Below are positions 10,796 to 20,532 of a DNA stretch of 64,000 nt, one piece after another. Numbering within the stretch: position 1 is the first letter of the stretch; each line of letters opens with the position of its first letter. The translations under genes and the position numbers were made by a program. The DNA lies in NCBI GenBank assembly GCA_016709725.1, contig JADJMG010000001.1, positions 941,929-1,005,928 on the forward strand. The letters run 5' to 3'. Source of the stretch: Bacteroidota bacterium (GTDB lineage Bacteria > Bacteroidota > Bacteroidia > AKYH767-A > OLB10). The notes under the pieces were generated by a model. That model saw only the letters and a program-made list of their open reading frames with translations, did no database searches and was not told the DNA's origin.

Positions 10796-12278
10796 ATGAA
10801 AAGAATAATATTTTTACTTCTTCTTTTATCATCGGTAGTATTTGGACAAGTAGATGGTCCGATGAAATACTATTATGCCAGTGGAAAATTAAGTTCGGAA
10901 GGTAATTTTAAAAACGGACAGCCGGATGGTTACTGGAAATCTTATTATGAAAATGGGAATGTTAAATCAGAAGGAAATCGTTTGAATGGACAACTGATAG
11001 TCTATGGAGTTTTTATAATGAAGAAGGAAAAAAAAACTTCGGATATTAATTACCGGAATAATATAAAAGTGGATGGCAGTACGATTATTTTCCAACCGGT
11101 AAAGTATATATTCAACGTTGGATGGTGAATGGGATTACCGATAGTATTGCACATTATTATCATGAGAAAGGATATTTAGAAAAAACAATTTTATTAAGAG
11201 GAGGTTTGGAAGATGGAATTGCAAAAGAATTTTCAGAAGACGGAAGAATCATTACACTCACAACGTATAAGAATGGATTTTTGTTAAACAAGATAAAATA
11301 AATCGTTACGATAAGTTTGGTTTCAAACAAGGAGCCTGGAAAGAATTTTATCCATCTGGTGTTGTTAAGGAAGATGGTGTTTGGAAAGATGATATGAAAA
11401 ACGGTGTTTTCAGATGGTTGAGTCCAGATGGAATTGTATTGAGAATGGAAGTGTGGAAGAAAGGAGAATTAGTGCAAGATGAATTAGCGAATGTTAAATT
11501 GGATATTAAACGCGACTACCATAATAACGGTCGACCAAAAGTTCTGTGAATATCATCAATGGAGTAAAAGAAGGCGTTTACCGAGAGTTTGACAAAGAAG
11601 GAAATATTACCATCAGCAAACTTTATGAAAAAGATAAAGTGTATGCAGAAGGCGGAACCGTAGATGCACAAGGAGACAACAAGGAAAGTGGAAGTATTTT
11701 TATAAAGATGGAAATACGAAGTGGGAAGGAAGTTTTAAAGATGGATTAAGGGATGGCATGTGGATTTTTTATTATCCGAATAAGCAAATCCAACAGCAAG
11801 GAAATTATTCAAAAAACAAACCTGACGGAAACTGGAAATGGTTTTATCCCGACGCAAAATTGTTGCGCGAGGAAAATTATTCTGGCGGAACAGAGAATGG
11901 TGCAAGTTCAGAATTTGATGAACAAGGAAATATCATTGCACAAGGAAATATGGTAGATGGCAAGCGCGATGGAACATGGAAGTATAAAAATGGTGAATAC
12001 ATTGCTGAAGGAAATTATGTAGAAGGAAATCAAGATGGCATGTGGATTCAACTTTATGCGGATGGTAAAAAGCTTTTGAAGGAGAATATTTTGAAGGATT
12101 AGAAAATGGTGTTCACAAATTTTATTTTAATAATGGTAAGCCAAAAGAAGAAAGAAAATATCGTTTAGGGTTGAAGGAAGGCGACTGGAAGGTATGGGAC
12201 GAAAGTGGAGAACTACTTTTAACTACCACCTACGAACGTGGGGAAGTGAGGAAGATGGAAGGAGTGAAAGTGAAATAG
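10796..12278 (+). pseudogene. MORN-repeat (YwqK-type) secreted protein, multiply frameshifted
   Basis: Begins with a signal peptide (MKRIIFLLLLLSSVVFGQ). The rest is a chain of repeats of about 23 residues of the form Y-x-x-G-x-(L/I)-x-x-x-G-(N/T)-(Y/F)-x-x-G-x-x-(D/N)-G-x-W, seen as YASGKLSSEGNFKNGQPDGYW and in many later copies, which is the MORN_2/YwqK pattern. It is open in several frames (10706-11128, 11546-11749, 11758-12102 and so on) and each break sits near a homopolymer. The last in-frame stop is at 12276-12278. In Bacteroidota such proteins are common secreted or periplasmic repeats of unknown function; the antitoxin label often attached to YwqK is not supported here. Confidence 0.75.
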
Positions 12279-12410
12279 AATAATTTTTAATTTTTTTTTA
12301 TAGAGTAAATTTATGTTTTCTTATACTTTTTGAAGTTAATTTATGCTAATGTCGGCAACCCGACATTCTTTTAATAGTAACCTCCCGACCTTGCGCTCGA
12401 ATTTAAAACG

Positions 12411-12878
12411 ATGAAAAGGACAATTCTATTTATTCTGCTCGCCTTTATGTATACATGGAGTGCAGCACAAACCGATCAAGAAAGAAAGGCAAACTTTAAT
12501 ATTGAAAATAATATAGCCATTCAAGGATATGACCCTGTAGCCTATATTAAGTCGAACAAAGCCATAGAAGGCAAGAAGGAAATTGTAGGTTCCTACAAAG
12601 GAATCAACTATCGGTTTTCATCAAAAGAAAACTTAGAATTATTTAAACTGACACCCAGTACATATGAACCAGCTTACGGTGGATGGTGTGCATATGCGAT
12701 GGGTAATTCGGGAGAAAAAGTGGAGGTAGACCCAGGCACTTTTAAAGTGATCGAAGGAAAAACATATTTATTCTATAACTTCTATTTCAACAATACTTTG
12801 AAGTCATGGAATAAAATGGAAGCGGAATTAAAAAAGAATGCAGACAAAAATTGGAATAAAATAATTACAAAAAAATGA
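12411..12878 (+). CDS. Secreted YHS-domain protein
   Basis: 155 aa with a signal peptide (cleavage after WSAAQ). The YHS-type core is visible: IAIQGYDPVAYI, then GSYKGINYRFSSKENLELF and YGGWCAYAMG. YHS domains occur in metal- or haem-related proteins; a single Cys in GGWCAYAMG is the likely ligand region. First gene of the 12.4-17.8 kb operon: its stop overlaps the start of the DoxX gene by four bases (ATGA). Probably periplasmic. Confidence 0.88.
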   Translation: MKRTILFILLAFMYTWSAAQTDQERKANFNIENNIAIQGYDPVAYIKSNKAIEGKKEIVGSYKGINYRFSSKENLELFKLTPSTYEPAYGGWCAYAMGNSGEKVEVDPGTFKVIEGKTYLFYNFYFNNTLKSWNKMEAELKKNADKNWNKIITKK

Positions 12879-13245
12879 AAAACAATTTGAAGTATTTAGA
12901 TGTTATAGCCAAAAGTATAGCAGCATTCATCATGTTACAAACCTTCTATTTTAAATTTTCTGCGAGTCCAGAATCGGTATATATTTTTTCCACATCGGAA
13001 TGGAGCCCCTCGGAAGAATAGGTTCAGGAATCGGAGAATTAATTGCATCTGCATTGATACTTATTCCCCAAACAACATGGTTGGGCGCATTGGGAGCCAT
13101 TGGATTAATGAGCGGCGCCATATTTTTCACCTCAACATCGCTGGGCATTGAAGTAATGAATGACGGAGGACAGTTGTTTATATATGCATGTTTAGTACTT
13201 TTAAGTGCAGTGTATTTATTAATTAGAAATAAAGAAAACCCTTAG
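12875..13245 (+). pseudogene. DoxX-family membrane protein, one frameshift
   Basis: The frame from the ATG at 12875 gives a first membrane helix (YLDVIAKSIAAFIMLQTFYF) and the start of the DoxX-like ESVYIFS motif. The frame then shifts by one base at about 12986-12995, where TTCCACATCGG would need one more C, and continues as MEPLGRIGSGIGELIASALI with three more helices to 13245. Restored length about 123 aa with four membrane helices, typical of DoxX-like quinone/thiosulfate-associated membrane proteins whose role in Bacteroidota is not settled. The gene overlaps the YHS gene by four bases. Confidence 0.8.
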
Positions 13246-13274
13246 CGTAATATTTAATAAAGGAAAATAAAATA

Positions 13275-14207
13275 ATGAAAATAAGAAAATCAGTACGGCT
13301 GTAATTTTAATTATTATTACATCTTGAGATGTAAAAGCACAAGGCTGTAGTGATGCAGGTGTTTGTAGCATCGGTTCATCTCATTCGATTTCTGCCGACA
13401 GCAGTTCTAATAAAGGGGGAGCAAATTCTTTCGTTTCATTAACCACATCACTCGGAATGGGAGAAGAAGGAGTTTCTATTTTTCAAATCATTCCAGAACT
13501 AAATATTGGAATCACAAAAAAATTATCCTGGCAAGCACGAATTCCTTTTATGAACATCAACGGAAACCTTGGTGATGTTTCAGGCATTGGCGATGTGGTG
13601 ACGGGATTGTCTTTTGTTGTAAATAAAAAGGCAACCGCCAATACGGTCATTTATGGAGGCGTAAAAATTCCAATGAGTGACGCCAACGAAAAAGAAAAAA
13701 CGATCCTTGCCGATGCCTTATCAAGTGGGAATAGGTACGTTTGATTTTATAGGAGGGATCAGTCATTCCTATCATCATTGGCAAGCAACGCTAGGTTATC
13801 AACATGTTCTTGACAACGGAAACAAAAACGAATTCACCAGAAAGTTATGGGCAAATAATAAAGATGCGCAAACCTACTTCGAATCGAATGGATTAATTCG
13901 TGGGAATGATGCTTCATTTAAACTAGAATATAATTTCAAAAAGAACAAAGTCAATATTGCGCCGGGAGTATTGGCGATTTACCGACTCAATAAAGATCAA
14001 ATATTGGATACAAATAATGTTCATCAAGACATCAAAGGATCGGATGGCATCACCTTAAATATTACAGGCGACGCCACCTATGAAATCGGAAAAAAATCAA
14101 CCCTCCGTTTTCAATTAGGATTTCCTGTCATCGTACGTGAAGTGAGAGCGGATGGTTTAACACGCAGTCTCGTCTTAAATCTTGGATATTATTTTAACTT
14201 GAATTAA
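13275..14207 (+). pseudogene. Outer-membrane beta-barrel transporter-like protein (SphA/phenol_MetA_deg type), frameshifted
   Basis: A beta-barrel-like protein of about 305 aa if repaired. The export signal (STAVILIIITS) runs into CSDAGVCSIGS. Repeated amphipathic strands follow, such as LSWQARIPFMNING, TANTVIYGGVKIPM, NLNITGDATYEIGK-type segments and a final aromatic-ended strand LVLNLGYYFNLN, which is normal for outer-membrane proteins. Breaks occur near 13283, at a TGA near 13325, and between 13690 and 13735. The similarity to the SphA/MetA channel family is my judgement from pattern, not a search. It sits between DoxX and DinB in the operon. Confidence 0.6.
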
Positions 14208-14210
14208 TTT

Positions 14211-14719
14211 ATGGAAATTAAAGATACATCATCCCAAGTATTGGAACAACTTATTGAACTCATAAACAAATTGGATAACGAACAATTTGCTCGACCACTT
14301 CCTTTATTATCAGGAAATACCATTGGCAAACATATTCGACATATCATAGAATTGTATGATCAACTTTTGATGGGTTACGATTCAGGAATCATTAATTACG
14401 ATGATCGTAAAAGAGACTTGCGAACGGAGACTGAAACGAATTACGCGATTGATAAACTAAAGCAAATTAATTACTTGCAGCTGATAACAAATCTGACAAG
14501 CCCGTACAATTGATGTTGGACTATTCCATCGACAATATTGTAAATGATACGGTTAATTCAACTTACAAAAGAGAGTTAGCCTATAATATTGAACACGCCA
14601 TTCACCATATGGCCATTATAAAAATAGCCATTGAAAACGCATACAGTGACATAGTTTTAGATAAAGCTTTCGGTGTTGCTCCATCAACAATTAGATTTCA
14701 ACGGGAATGTGTACAGTAA
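14211..14719 (+). pseudogene. DinB-family protein, one frameshift
   Basis: Four-helix-bundle DinB-type protein. The N-terminal piece contains SGNTIGKHIRHIIELYDQLL with the first metal-ligand histidine, and the second piece contains YNIEHAIHHMAIIKIAI with the second histidine pair, the usual DinB metal triad. One base is missing around 14477-14485, where LLAADNKSDK should continue. In related families such as BstA or mycothiol maleylpyruvate isomerase these domains are thiol-dependent transferases; nothing here fixes the substrate. It overlaps the NRDE gene by 13 bases. Confidence 0.8.
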
Positions 14720-15423
14720 CGTATTTGCCACTAGAAAAGAGAGGATTTATATTAACCTCTAATCGGGATGAGCAGACGATTCGAAAATCGGCCATACCTC
14801 CCAGTAAATATCTATTGAATAACACGGCTGTTTTTTTCCAAAAGATCAACAAGAAGGTGGAACATGGATTGTTACTTCTCATCATCAATACACCTTGTGC
14901 TTACTGAATGGTGCGTATGTAAAACACGAGCGAAAAGAAAACTATAAATGGAGTCGGGGTCAAGTGCTACTCGATTTCTTTCACTATAACGATGTACCAC
15001 TTTTTTATAAAAGAGTATGACTTTGTCGGCATAGAACCCTTTACATTAATCATTGTGGAGGAAAAAGAAAGAATAGGCTTATACCAATTGGTTTGGGATG
15101 GTGAAAACATCCATCTTGAAAAAAAGAATGCCGAAGAAGAAAATATTTGGTCGTCTGTAACATTGTATGAACCACAAGTAATTGAAGCTCGAAAAAAATG
15201 GTTTACTCAGTGGCTTGAAGAACATTCACTCGATAGGAAGAATGAAATTTCAAGTTTTCATCGATTTGGTGGAGATGGAAATCCCGAAAGTAATGTGTTG
15301 ATGAATCGAAATAATATTGTAAAAACAGTGAGCATTACTTCTGTGTATAGCAGCGATGACGAAACAACCATGCAGTACTTCGACGTGCTCACTGATCAAG
15401 AATATAAAATACGAATTTTGTAA
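14707..15423 (+). pseudogene. NRDE/TANGO2-family protein, frameshifted
   Basis: The N-terminus MCTVTYLP...FILTSNRDEQ is the invariant start of the NRDE (TANGO2, formerly DUF833) family, with the nucleophile-like Cys2 and the NRDE box. The frame changes near 14845 (PKDQQEGGTW is expected) and again near 15005, after which GIEPFTLIIVEEK to the stop at 15423 is intact, including SSFHRFGGDGNPESNVLMN. Restored length about 239 aa, normal for the family. Human TANGO2 and bacterial relatives have been linked to haem trafficking, but the biochemical role is unsettled. The next gene starts immediately at 15424. Confidence 0.85.
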
Positions 15424-16509
15424 ATGGAAACTTCGTCAACGGTATTTTTGAAAGATAAAAAGAGTCTTGTGAGTCCGCAGATGCCTTTGTGGATGATTCG
15501 CGTATTCAATTATGAGTATTGGCCATTTCAACTACTTTTTTTTCCATGCATTTTTTACTGGCTTCTGTTAAGTATTAAAGCTCGTTCTCTTGTTTATTTT
15601 ACAGCGACCAATCCGGCCATCGATATGGGTGGATTTTTTGGAGAGTCCAAAATGAATATTTTAAATAAAGTTGACGAAAAGTATAAACCCCGAACACTTT
15701 TGATCGACAAGAATTGGACGATTGAGAACATTTTAAATAAATTGGAGCTGGAAGAAATTTCATTTCCCATCATTTGTAAACCCGACAAAGGGGAGATGGG
15801 TTTTAGGGTGCAAAAGATTTTTAATGCGCAGGAAATGGAAGTGTATTTAGAAACGGGTCCGAGCGAAATATTAATTCAGGAATTTGTTGATTATAACATC
15901 GAGTTAGGCATATTGTATTATCGATATCCATATGGAAAATCTGGAATTAGTTCGGTTGTTGAAAAGGAGTTTATGAGTGTTGTTGGAGATGGATATTCAA
16001 CTGTTGAAGAGCTCATGAACAAAAGTGATCGATTTCGTTTTCAGATCAAACGATTTAGCAAGGAGAAAAGAGAGCTCTTAAAAAGCATTCCACTTTCTGG
16101 TAAATACTTGTTATTGGAGCCTGTCGGAAATCACTGTAAAGGGACTAGATTCATCAATGGAGAGCGACTCATTAATGCAAAACTAATCGCAGTATTTGAT
16201 CAAATTGCTTCTTCTATGGATGGGTTTTATTATGGGAGATTTGATCTAAAAGTGAAATCCATAGACGATTTATACAAAGGAGAAAATATAAAAATTCTAG
16301 AAGTTAACGGAACCACCAGCGAGCCAGCGCATATTTATGGAGAAGGAATGACACTATGGAAATCATACAACGACATTTTTTTTAATATGAGAATTGTAAA
16401 TGAAATCGCAAGAGAGAATAACAGTAATGGAATAAAATACATGTCGTTGTTCGAAGTGATAAGCGTGGCTAGACGTCATTTTAAAATGAAAAAGAATTAT
16501 GGGAATTGA
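15424..16509 (+). CDS. Membrane-anchored ATP-grasp ligase (carboxylate-amine ligase type)
   Basis: 361 aa. An N-terminal hydrophobic stretch (about residues 35-55, PFQLLFFPCIFYWLLLSI) suggests membrane anchoring, unusual for an ATP-grasp enzyme. ATP-grasp features follow: the phosphate-binding lysine loop in ICKPDKGEMGFRV (about 120), the adenine-hinge ILIQEFVDYNIELG (about 150) and the Mg-binding end GRFDLKV...IKILEVNGTTSEP (about 275-305) with Asp, Glu and Asn ligands. It resembles D-Ala-D-Ala ligase-like proteins annotated in Bacteroidota, but substrates are unknown. It starts one base after the NRDE stop and overlaps the LysE gene by 11 bases, so it belongs firmly to this operon. Inference: it may build a small peptide or amino-acid conjugate that the LysE protein exports. 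Confidence 0.8.
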   Translation: METSSTVFLKDKKSLVSPQMPLWMIRVFNYEYWPFQLLFFPCIFYWLLLSIKARSLVYFTATNPAIDMGGFFGESKMNILNKVDEKYKPRTLLIDKNWTIENILNKLELEEISFPIICKPDKGEMGFRVQKIFNAQEMEVYLETGPSEILIQEFVDYNIELGILYYRYPYGKSGISSVVEKEFMSVVGDGYSTVEELMNKSDRFRFQIKRFSKEKRELLKSIPLSGKYLLLEPVGNHCKGTRFINGERLINAKLIAVFDQIASSMDGFYYGRFDLKVKSIDDLYKGENIKILEVNGTTSEPAHIYGEGMTLWKSYNDIFFNMRIVNEIARENNSNGIKYMSLFEVISVARRHFKMKKNYGN

Positions 16510-17122
16510 TGTATTCATTTCCTTTTTGTTTGCGACAGTGATTAGCTTTGTAGGCTCTTTGCAGCCGGGATTAGTAAATATGGGCGTACTTTACGCTGGC
16601 TATCATCACTCTCGAAATGCAGCAATCAAAATGGCGCTTGGAGGTATTCTCCCCGAAATTATTTACTCGGCGATTGCTTTGTTTCTATACAAAAAGGCTG
16701 CTGAATTTTCGTTTATAAAAGAAACGCTTAACATTTTATTTATTCCACTTTTATTGATTGCTGGAATTTATCTTTTAAAAAAGAAACCATCGAAAGAAGA
16801 AATAAAAAATCAAGATGGCCATGATTTTACAAATGGCTTTATGATTGGCATGGTAAATCCATTGCTAATTCCTTTTTGGTTGATCTGGATACAACAAGTT
16901 GTACAACGAGGTTATTTGGAGTTAAGCAATTTTTATACGCAGGCAGCCTTTGTTCTCGGTACGGCAGTGGGCGCATTAGTCTTATTGTTAGTGGTGGCTT
17001 TTAATACCGTAAGATATAAAACGCAGTTGGAAAAGATAATAAAGGGAAGGCTTAATTTCTTACTTGGACTTATTTGCATTATTTTAGCATGCGTAGAACT
17101 ATTCCGTCTACTCATGGGATGA
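16499..17122 (+). CDS. LysE-family exporter
   Basis: 207 aa with six predicted membrane helices and the LysE/RhtB-type motif FVGSLQPGLVNMGVLYAGYH near residues 17-36 (the usual G-P-x-x helix motif). The family exports amino acids and related small molecules. It overlaps the ATP-grasp gene upstream by 11 bases and the Crp gene downstream by four bases (ATGA), which points to translational coupling. Substrate cannot be read from the sequence; the neighbouring ligase is a hint. Confidence 0.85.
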   Translation: MGIDVFISFLFATVISFVGSLQPGLVNMGVLYAGYHHSRNAAIKMALGGILPEIIYSAIALFLYKKAAEFSFIKETLNILFIPLLLIAGIYLLKKKPSKEEIKNQDGHDFTNGFMIGMVNPLLIPFWLIWIQQVVQRGYLELSNFYTQAAFVLGTAVGALVLLLVVAFNTVRYKTQLEKIIKGRLNFLLGLICIILACVELFRLLMG

Positions 17123-17808
17123 GTCAGGAAACGCAATATTGGCATTTACGTAACCATAAACTATTTTCTATTTTAACAAATGCACAAATCGATGATTTGT
17201 GCATCATGACGCGCTACAAAAAAGCGCAAAAAGGAGAAATCATTTATTTCGCAGATGAAACCGAGAAGCGAATTTTTATTTTAAAGAAAGGAACAATAAA
17301 AATTTGTGAGAACGACGAGAAGGGAAATGAAGTAGTAAAAGAATTATTGATGCAAGGCGATCTCTTTGGTGAGATCAGTTTAGATCAGGGCAAAGGCAAC
17401 GCAGAGTATGCTCAAGCGATTTCGCAAGATGTAGTGATCTGTTCTTTTCGCTTAATTGATTTCGAACATTTACTGGAAAGCCATCCAGGCATAGCACTTA
17501 AATACACCAAGCTCGTTGGATTTAAATTCAAAAAGTTAAAAAATAGCTACAACAATCTCTTTTTTAAAGATGTTAAAACGCGACTTATTCATTTTTTACT
17601 TGATTGGGCCGAGCGTGAAGGTCATCAAGAAAATTCGAAAGTGATTTTAAAGAACTATTTAACACATCAAGACATTGCTGGAGTGATTTGTTCTACTCGG
17701 CAAACCGTAACTCAACTCATAAATGAATTGGAGGCTGATCGGGTGATATCATATGGACGGAAAGAAATAGTTCTTGAAAACATCGAAAAACTTTCTTCCC
17801 TGAAATAG
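17119..17808 (+). CDS. Crp/Fnr-family transcriptional regulator
   Basis: 229 aa from the ATG at 17119, chosen over 17074 because it gives the usual four-base overlap with lysE-like and starts at the normal family position. The cyclic-nucleotide-binding beta-roll covers about residues 18-130 (GEIIYFADETEKRIFILKKG, GDLFGEISLDQG), then a winged helix at about 150-225 with LTHQDIAGVICSTRQTVTQL as the recognition region. There are no Fnr-type clustered cysteines, so oxygen sensing by an Fe-S cluster is unlikely. Last gene of the operon; likely autoregulator. Confidence 0.88.
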   Translation: MSQETQYWHLRNHKLFSILTNAQIDDLCIMTRYKKAQKGEIIYFADETEKRIFILKKGTIKICENDEKGNEVVKELLMQGDLFGEISLDQGKGNAEYAQAISQDVVICSFRLIDFEHLLESHPGIALKYTKLVGFKFKKLKNSYNNLFFKDVKTRLIHFLLDWAEREGHQENSKVILKNYLTHQDIAGVICSTRQTVTQLINELEADRVISYGRKEIVLENIEKLSSLK

Positions 17809-18080
17809 TAAAAGCCAATAGCACTTTTTCCATCATGAGAATTTTTAAAACTCTCCTTTTGCCCGAACTGTTAGGGCGCTAGTATTCAGTTAATTACAGA
17901 GCCCTTTAGGCATTCTAAAATAGTTGATTGGAAAACAGGGTACGAAATGTAACCCCACTAGAATAAAGTCGTTAGAGTAGAATAGATACTAGTATAAATC
18001 AATGGTTTTTCATAAATCAAAGCAGACAAAATCAATAATTATAAAACGATTTAAGCTTTTCGTTTAGCCAAATTAAGAAA

Positions 18081-20525
18081 ATGAATAATCCGAAGTTAGA
18101 AAAGCAGTGCGAGCCCTATTTTAAACATCCCAATAATCAGATGATGAATGCTGAGTTGTTACAAACAATCAGTCAAACGTATGATGAGTTTTTAGAGACA
18201 CAAGTAAGATTAGAGGCGAGAGTATTGGAATTGGAAGAAATGCTTTTGAAGAGCAATTCTATTTTAAATGTAACGGCTTCCAATCTATCAAACGAAAAGT
18301 CGAACACAGAAAATAAATACAAAGAACTGTTTGAAAAAATGGCCGATGGTATTTATAAGAGTACAGTTGAAGGTAAATTTATTGATGTTAACCCTGGATT
18401 AGTGAAGATGCTTGGTTACGACAGTATAGAAGAGCTCTTAGCAATTGATATTAAAAAAGATTTATATTTTGAAGAAAGTGAACGAGAAGTAGATCCTGTA
18501 GAGGAAGATGGAATTTCTGTTTTTCGATTAAGGAGAAAAGATGGCTCAGAAATTTGGGTTGAAGACAGAGGTCAATACATCACTGACGATTTTGGTAAAA
18601 TATTGTATCACGAGGGTAATTTACGCGACGTTACCTCACGAATTAGAACAGAACAGCATTTACATAAAAGCCAAAAAGAAACTTCAGATTACAGGAAGGC
18701 ACTTGATCAATCGCTCATTGTGTCTATTACCAATCGCGATGGCATTATCACTTATGCCAATGAAAACCTTTGTAAAATTTCGAAGTTTTCAAAAGAAGAA
18801 CTTATCGGCAAACCCTATCGTTATATCAACTATCAAGGGGAAGAAGATGAGAATATTTTAGAACAAGACCGAACCGTTGAAAGCGGAAAAGTGTGGCGCG
18901 GAGAAGTAAAGAAAAAAGCGAAAGACGGAACTATTTATTGGGTAGACCAAACCATAGTTCCCTTTATTAATGAGGAAGGAGAAATCTATCAATATCTAAC
19001 GATTCGTATAGACATTACTGAAAAGAAAAATTCTGAAATAAGAACTCGTGAAAGCGAAGAAAATTTCAGAGAAATTATTCAGTCAAGCAATGATTTGATA
19101 CAAAGCTTAAACACCGATGGAACTTTTGATTTTGTGAACGCCTCGTGGTTAAAAACAATGGGATTCACGGAAGAAGAACTCAGTAAAATGACAATTTTCG
19201 ATATCATTAGTGAGGATTATTTGAGCAAATGTCTGGAGACCTTCCAACGCGTTTTAGGAGGAGAAAAGGCAGATAATGTTAAAACAATTTTTATCACCAA
19301 GTCGAATAAGAAAGTGATATTAGAAGGCAGTGCCGTACCTAAAATAAAAGACAATAAGGTAATAGGGGTTCGAACATTTTTAAGAAATGTTACGGAACGA
19401 GAAGTCGCAGAAGCCCAAACAGCAGCAGTAAACGAACAGTTAGAAATTAAAATTGATCAACTGAAGGAATCACAAGAAGTAGCTCAGCTAGGTACTTGGG
19501 TATTGGATTTTAAGACAGGAAAAACATCTCACTCTAATGAGTTTTATAAAATTTTGGAAAGAGAAGAAAAAGATTTTGATATTCCTGTCAGTGAACAATT
19601 ACTATTTTTTCATCCGGATGATCGCTCTACTGTAAAAGAAGCTTTTATGAATGTTATTCAAGAGCAAAAGGGGTATCAATTTGAAGCAAGGTTGTTAATG
19701 CCCGATGGCAGAGTGAAAAATATTTTTGCTATCGGACGATGCTCAGCTTTTGAAAAAGGATCTCCATTACGACTCTTAGGAACCATTCAAGATATTACTG
19801 GGCGTAAAATCGCAGAGCAAAAATTGGAGAATAGCATCAGCGAGTTGAAAAAAACCAATTCTGAATTAGATAAGTTTGTCTATAGTGTTTCACATGATTT
19901 ACGAGCACCCTTAAGCTCCATGTTGGGAGTCATTGAGATCAGTGAAGAGGATACTACGGATGAAATTATGCTCATGCACTTGAAAATGTTGAAGAATAAC
20001 ATCAAAAAGCTAGACGGCTTTATTTCAGACATTTTGGATTATTCGAGAAATGCAAGACTCGACATTAAAAAAGAAGTTATTGACTTTAACGAAATGCTTT
20101 CCGATATTACACAAAATTTAAAGTACATGGGGGGGATTAATAGAATAGTTGACATTCAAGTAGAGGTGAATGAAAAATCAAAATTCTTTTCCGATAAAAG
20201 TCGTTTGAATATTATTTTGAATAATTTGGTTTCAAACGCTATTCGATATCAAAATGAACAAACCCCAAATCCTTTTGTAAATATTAAGATTGATACATCG
20301 GATACCGAGACAGGAATTATAATTAAAGATAACGGCATTGGAATTTCTGCTGAATCTCATGCTAAAGTTTTTGAAATGTTTTATCGTGTTTCCGAAGCTT
20401 CGGTTGGTTCAGGATTAGGACTCTATATTGTGAAGGAGGCGGTTGAAAAATTACACGGTGAAATTGAATTAGAATCAGCACCCGGAACGGGCAGTATATT
20501 TAAAATTAGGATACCCAATAATTAA
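18081..20525 (+). CDS. Multi-PAS sensor histidine kinase
   Basis: 814 aa, no membrane segment, so cytoplasmic. An N-terminal coiled coil (about 35-75) is followed by four PAS/PAC modules at about 78-190, 200-318, 328-440 and 460-575. The PAC motifs (for example YHEGNLRDVTSR, YLTIRIDITEKK, VRTFLRNVTERE, LLGTIQDITGRK) mark the domain ends. The HisKA segment carries the phospho-accepting His605 in YSVSHDLRAPL, and the ATPase domain has the N-box (NNLVSNAIRYQ), G1 (DNGIGI) and G2 (GSGLGLYIVKEA). It is followed after seven bases by a response regulator, so the two form one signalling pair. The ligand is unknown. Confidence 0.95.
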   Translation: MNNPKLEKQCEPYFKHPNNQMMNAELLQTISQTYDEFLETQVRLEARVLELEEMLLKSNSILNVTASNLSNEKSNTENKYKELFEKMADGIYKSTVEGKFIDVNPGLVKMLGYDSIEELLAIDIKKDLYFEESEREVDPVEEDGISVFRLRRKDGSEIWVEDRGQYITDDFGKILYHEGNLRDVTSRIRTEQHLHKSQKETSDYRKALDQSLIVSITNRDGIITYANENLCKISKFSKEELIGKPYRYINYQGEEDENILEQDRTVESGKVWRGEVKKKAKDGTIYWVDQTIVPFINEEGEIYQYLTIRIDITEKKNSEIRTRESEENFREIIQSSNDLIQSLNTDGTFDFVNASWLKTMGFTEEELSKMTIFDIISEDYLSKCLETFQRVLGGEKADNVKTIFITKSNKKVILEGSAVPKIKDNKVIGVRTFLRNVTEREVAEAQTAAVNEQLEIKIDQLKESQEVAQLGTWVLDFKTGKTSHSNEFYKILEREEKDFDIPVSEQLLFFHPDDRSTVKEAFMNVIQEQKGYQFEARLLMPDGRVKNIFAIGRCSAFEKGSPLRLLGTIQDITGRKIAEQKLENSISELKKTNSELDKFVYSVSHDLRAPLSSMLGVIEISEEDTTDEIMLMHLKMLKNNIKKLDGFISDILDYSRNARLDIKKEVIDFNEMLSDITQNLKYMGGINRIVDIQVEVNEKSKFFSDKSRLNIILNNLVSNAIRYQNEQTPNPFVNIKIDTSDTETGIIIKDNGIGISAESHAKVFEMFYRVSEASVGSGLGLYIVKEAVEKLHGEIELESAPGTGSIFKIRIPNN

Positions 20526-20532
20526 TATAATC

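Noticed and set aside
10796..12278. YwqK antitoxin of a toxin-antitoxin system
   Set aside because: The MORN_2 repeats give that automatic label, but there is a signal peptide and no toxin gene next to it.
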